6,642 bases of DNA from Victivallales bacterium (GTDB lineage Bacteria; Verrucomicrobiota; Lentisphaeria; Victivallales; Victivallaceae): positions 1 through 6,642 of the forward strand of contig JAHOYW010000348.1 in NCBI GenBank assembly GCA_019038735.1, in the 5' to 3' direction. The notes under the pieces are model-generated. The model saw only the letters and a list, made by a program, of their open reading frames with translations, did not search any database and had not been told where the DNA came from. The position numbers and the translations under genes were made by a program. Of this stretch, positions 5,890 to 6,642 are shown piece by piece. Positions within the stretch are counted from its first letter, which is position 1. Every line of letters starts with the position of its first letter.

Positions 5890-6642
5890 ATGACTTATTT
5901 GCCGGAAAAGATAAAAGCTGCAAAAGTTTTCATGACTATTAAAACATACCCTAATTTATCTAGGAAATATGGAGAACTTGTTTGTACTGCCGGAGTCTGT
6001 AATGGTAAATGGATTCGTATATACCCTATTGAATTTCGAAAAAAAGAATTCCAGCAATTTAAGAAGTTTCAGTGGATTGGGGTGGATTTGGAAAGAAATT
6101 GGAAAGATTTTCGGTTAGAATCATACAGACCGGATGGAGACGTTAAACTACTTGATCATATTTCAACCAAAAAACAAGGTTGGTCAGAGCGAATGAATGA
6201 ATTAAAGTCGTTAAAATTATACGATGATTTTCAAGAACTCATTTCTATAGCAAAGCAGAAACCATATTTATCATTAGCAATGATTAAACCTGAAAAGATT
6301 ATAGATTTTAAAATAGAAGCAATAGCGCGAGATTGGACTGAAGCTCAAAAAAATTATTTTAAACAAGATGATTTTTTCAAAGAGAAAGAACTGCTAACGC
6401 TTCGTAAGTTGCCATACAAATATTCATATGTTTTTTTAACAAAAGATAATAAAGAAAGAAAATTAATGGTTGAAGACTGGGAAGTTGGAGCTTTGTATTG
6501 GAATTGTTTTAACAGTAGCGATGGAGATGAAAAAGAGGCTAATCGCAAAGTAAAAGATAAATATATGTCATTTGCGACAAACCCTAATCTTTTTTTCTTT
6601 GTAGGAACAACATTAGCCAACCACCAAAAATCACGTAATCCA
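5890..6642 (+). CDS. Uncharacterised protein, partner of the DUF488 gene, 3' end cut by the window
   Basis: An open frame of 251 codons runs from the ATG at 5890 to the last base with no stop. AGGAG (5878-5882) lies seven bases before the ATG. The gap to the DUF488 gene is 24 bases, so they form one transcription unit. I cannot assign a function. The pattern looks like a conserved family rather than random sequence: KTYPNLSRKYGELVCTAGV (18-36), GKWIRIYPIEFR (39-50), LAMIKPEKIIDF (129-140), LPYKYSYVF (174-182), LMVEDWEVGALYW (192-204) and FFFVGT (235-240). From memory, proteins of this kind with a Trp-Ile-Arg-Ile/Leu-Tyr-Pro motif are often next to DUF488 genes, but I could not verify this. 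It appears soluble, with no signal peptide or membrane segment. By comparison with that recalled pattern only a few dozen residues are probably missing. Confidence 0.85.
   Translation, partial: MTYLPEKIKAAKVFMTIKTYPNLSRKYGELVCTAGVCNGKWIRIYPIEFRKKEFQQFKKFQWIGVDLERNWKDFRLESYRPDGDVKLLDHISTKKQGWSERMNELKSLKLYDDFQELISIAKQKPYLSLAMIKPEKIIDFKIEAIARDWTEAQKNYFKQDDFFKEKELLTLRKLPYKYSYVFLTKDNKERKLMVEDWEVGALYWNCFNSSDGDEKEANRKVKDKYMSFATNPNLFFFVGTTLANHQKSRNP

Noticed and set aside
6354..6620. 88-codon minus-strand open frame at the right edge
   Set aside because: It is antisense to the conserved-looking plus-strand gene and has no ribosome site or domain.

Overview
The window comes from a bacterium, most likely a Gram-negative anaerobic fermenter. 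It carries a complete sodium-pumping decarboxylase operon, and one subunit has a signal peptide followed by a soluble domain. I cannot name the species. A PVC-group anaerobe such as a Lentisphaerota relative is a weak guess from the style of the decarboxylase proteins.

Layout: the first 55 bases hold the 5' part of a CAU-anticodon tRNA on the minus strand, cut by the window edge, with a plausible promoter behind it. From about 4693 down to 193 a four-gene operon runs on the minus strand in the order birA, oadG, oadA, oadB. The intergenic gaps are 21, 33 and 1 bases, and a hairpin follows the last stop codon. OadA is the soluble carboxyltransferase with its own biotin domain. OadG is the small membrane anchor. 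OadB is the Na+ channel subunit that decarboxylates carboxybiotin and exports Na+. BirA is the ligase that would attach biotin to OadA. The operon therefore encodes both the pump and the enzyme that activates it. No biotin carboxylase subunit is present, which favours a decarboxylase over a carboxylase.

After a 275-base divergent intergenic region, with a purine tract, a good plus-strand promoter and an inverted repeat around it, the composition becomes much more AT-rich. Two plus-strand genes follow, 24 bases apart: a 298-residue protein with an N-terminal winged-helix-like domain and a C-terminal DUF488 domain, and an uncharacterised protein that is still open at the window end. This pair looks like a transferred accessory module of unknown function and is the best candidate here for an undescribed system.

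The most notable points in the operon are the roughly 150-residue exported N-terminal extension of OadB and the altered substrate-pocket motifs of OadA.
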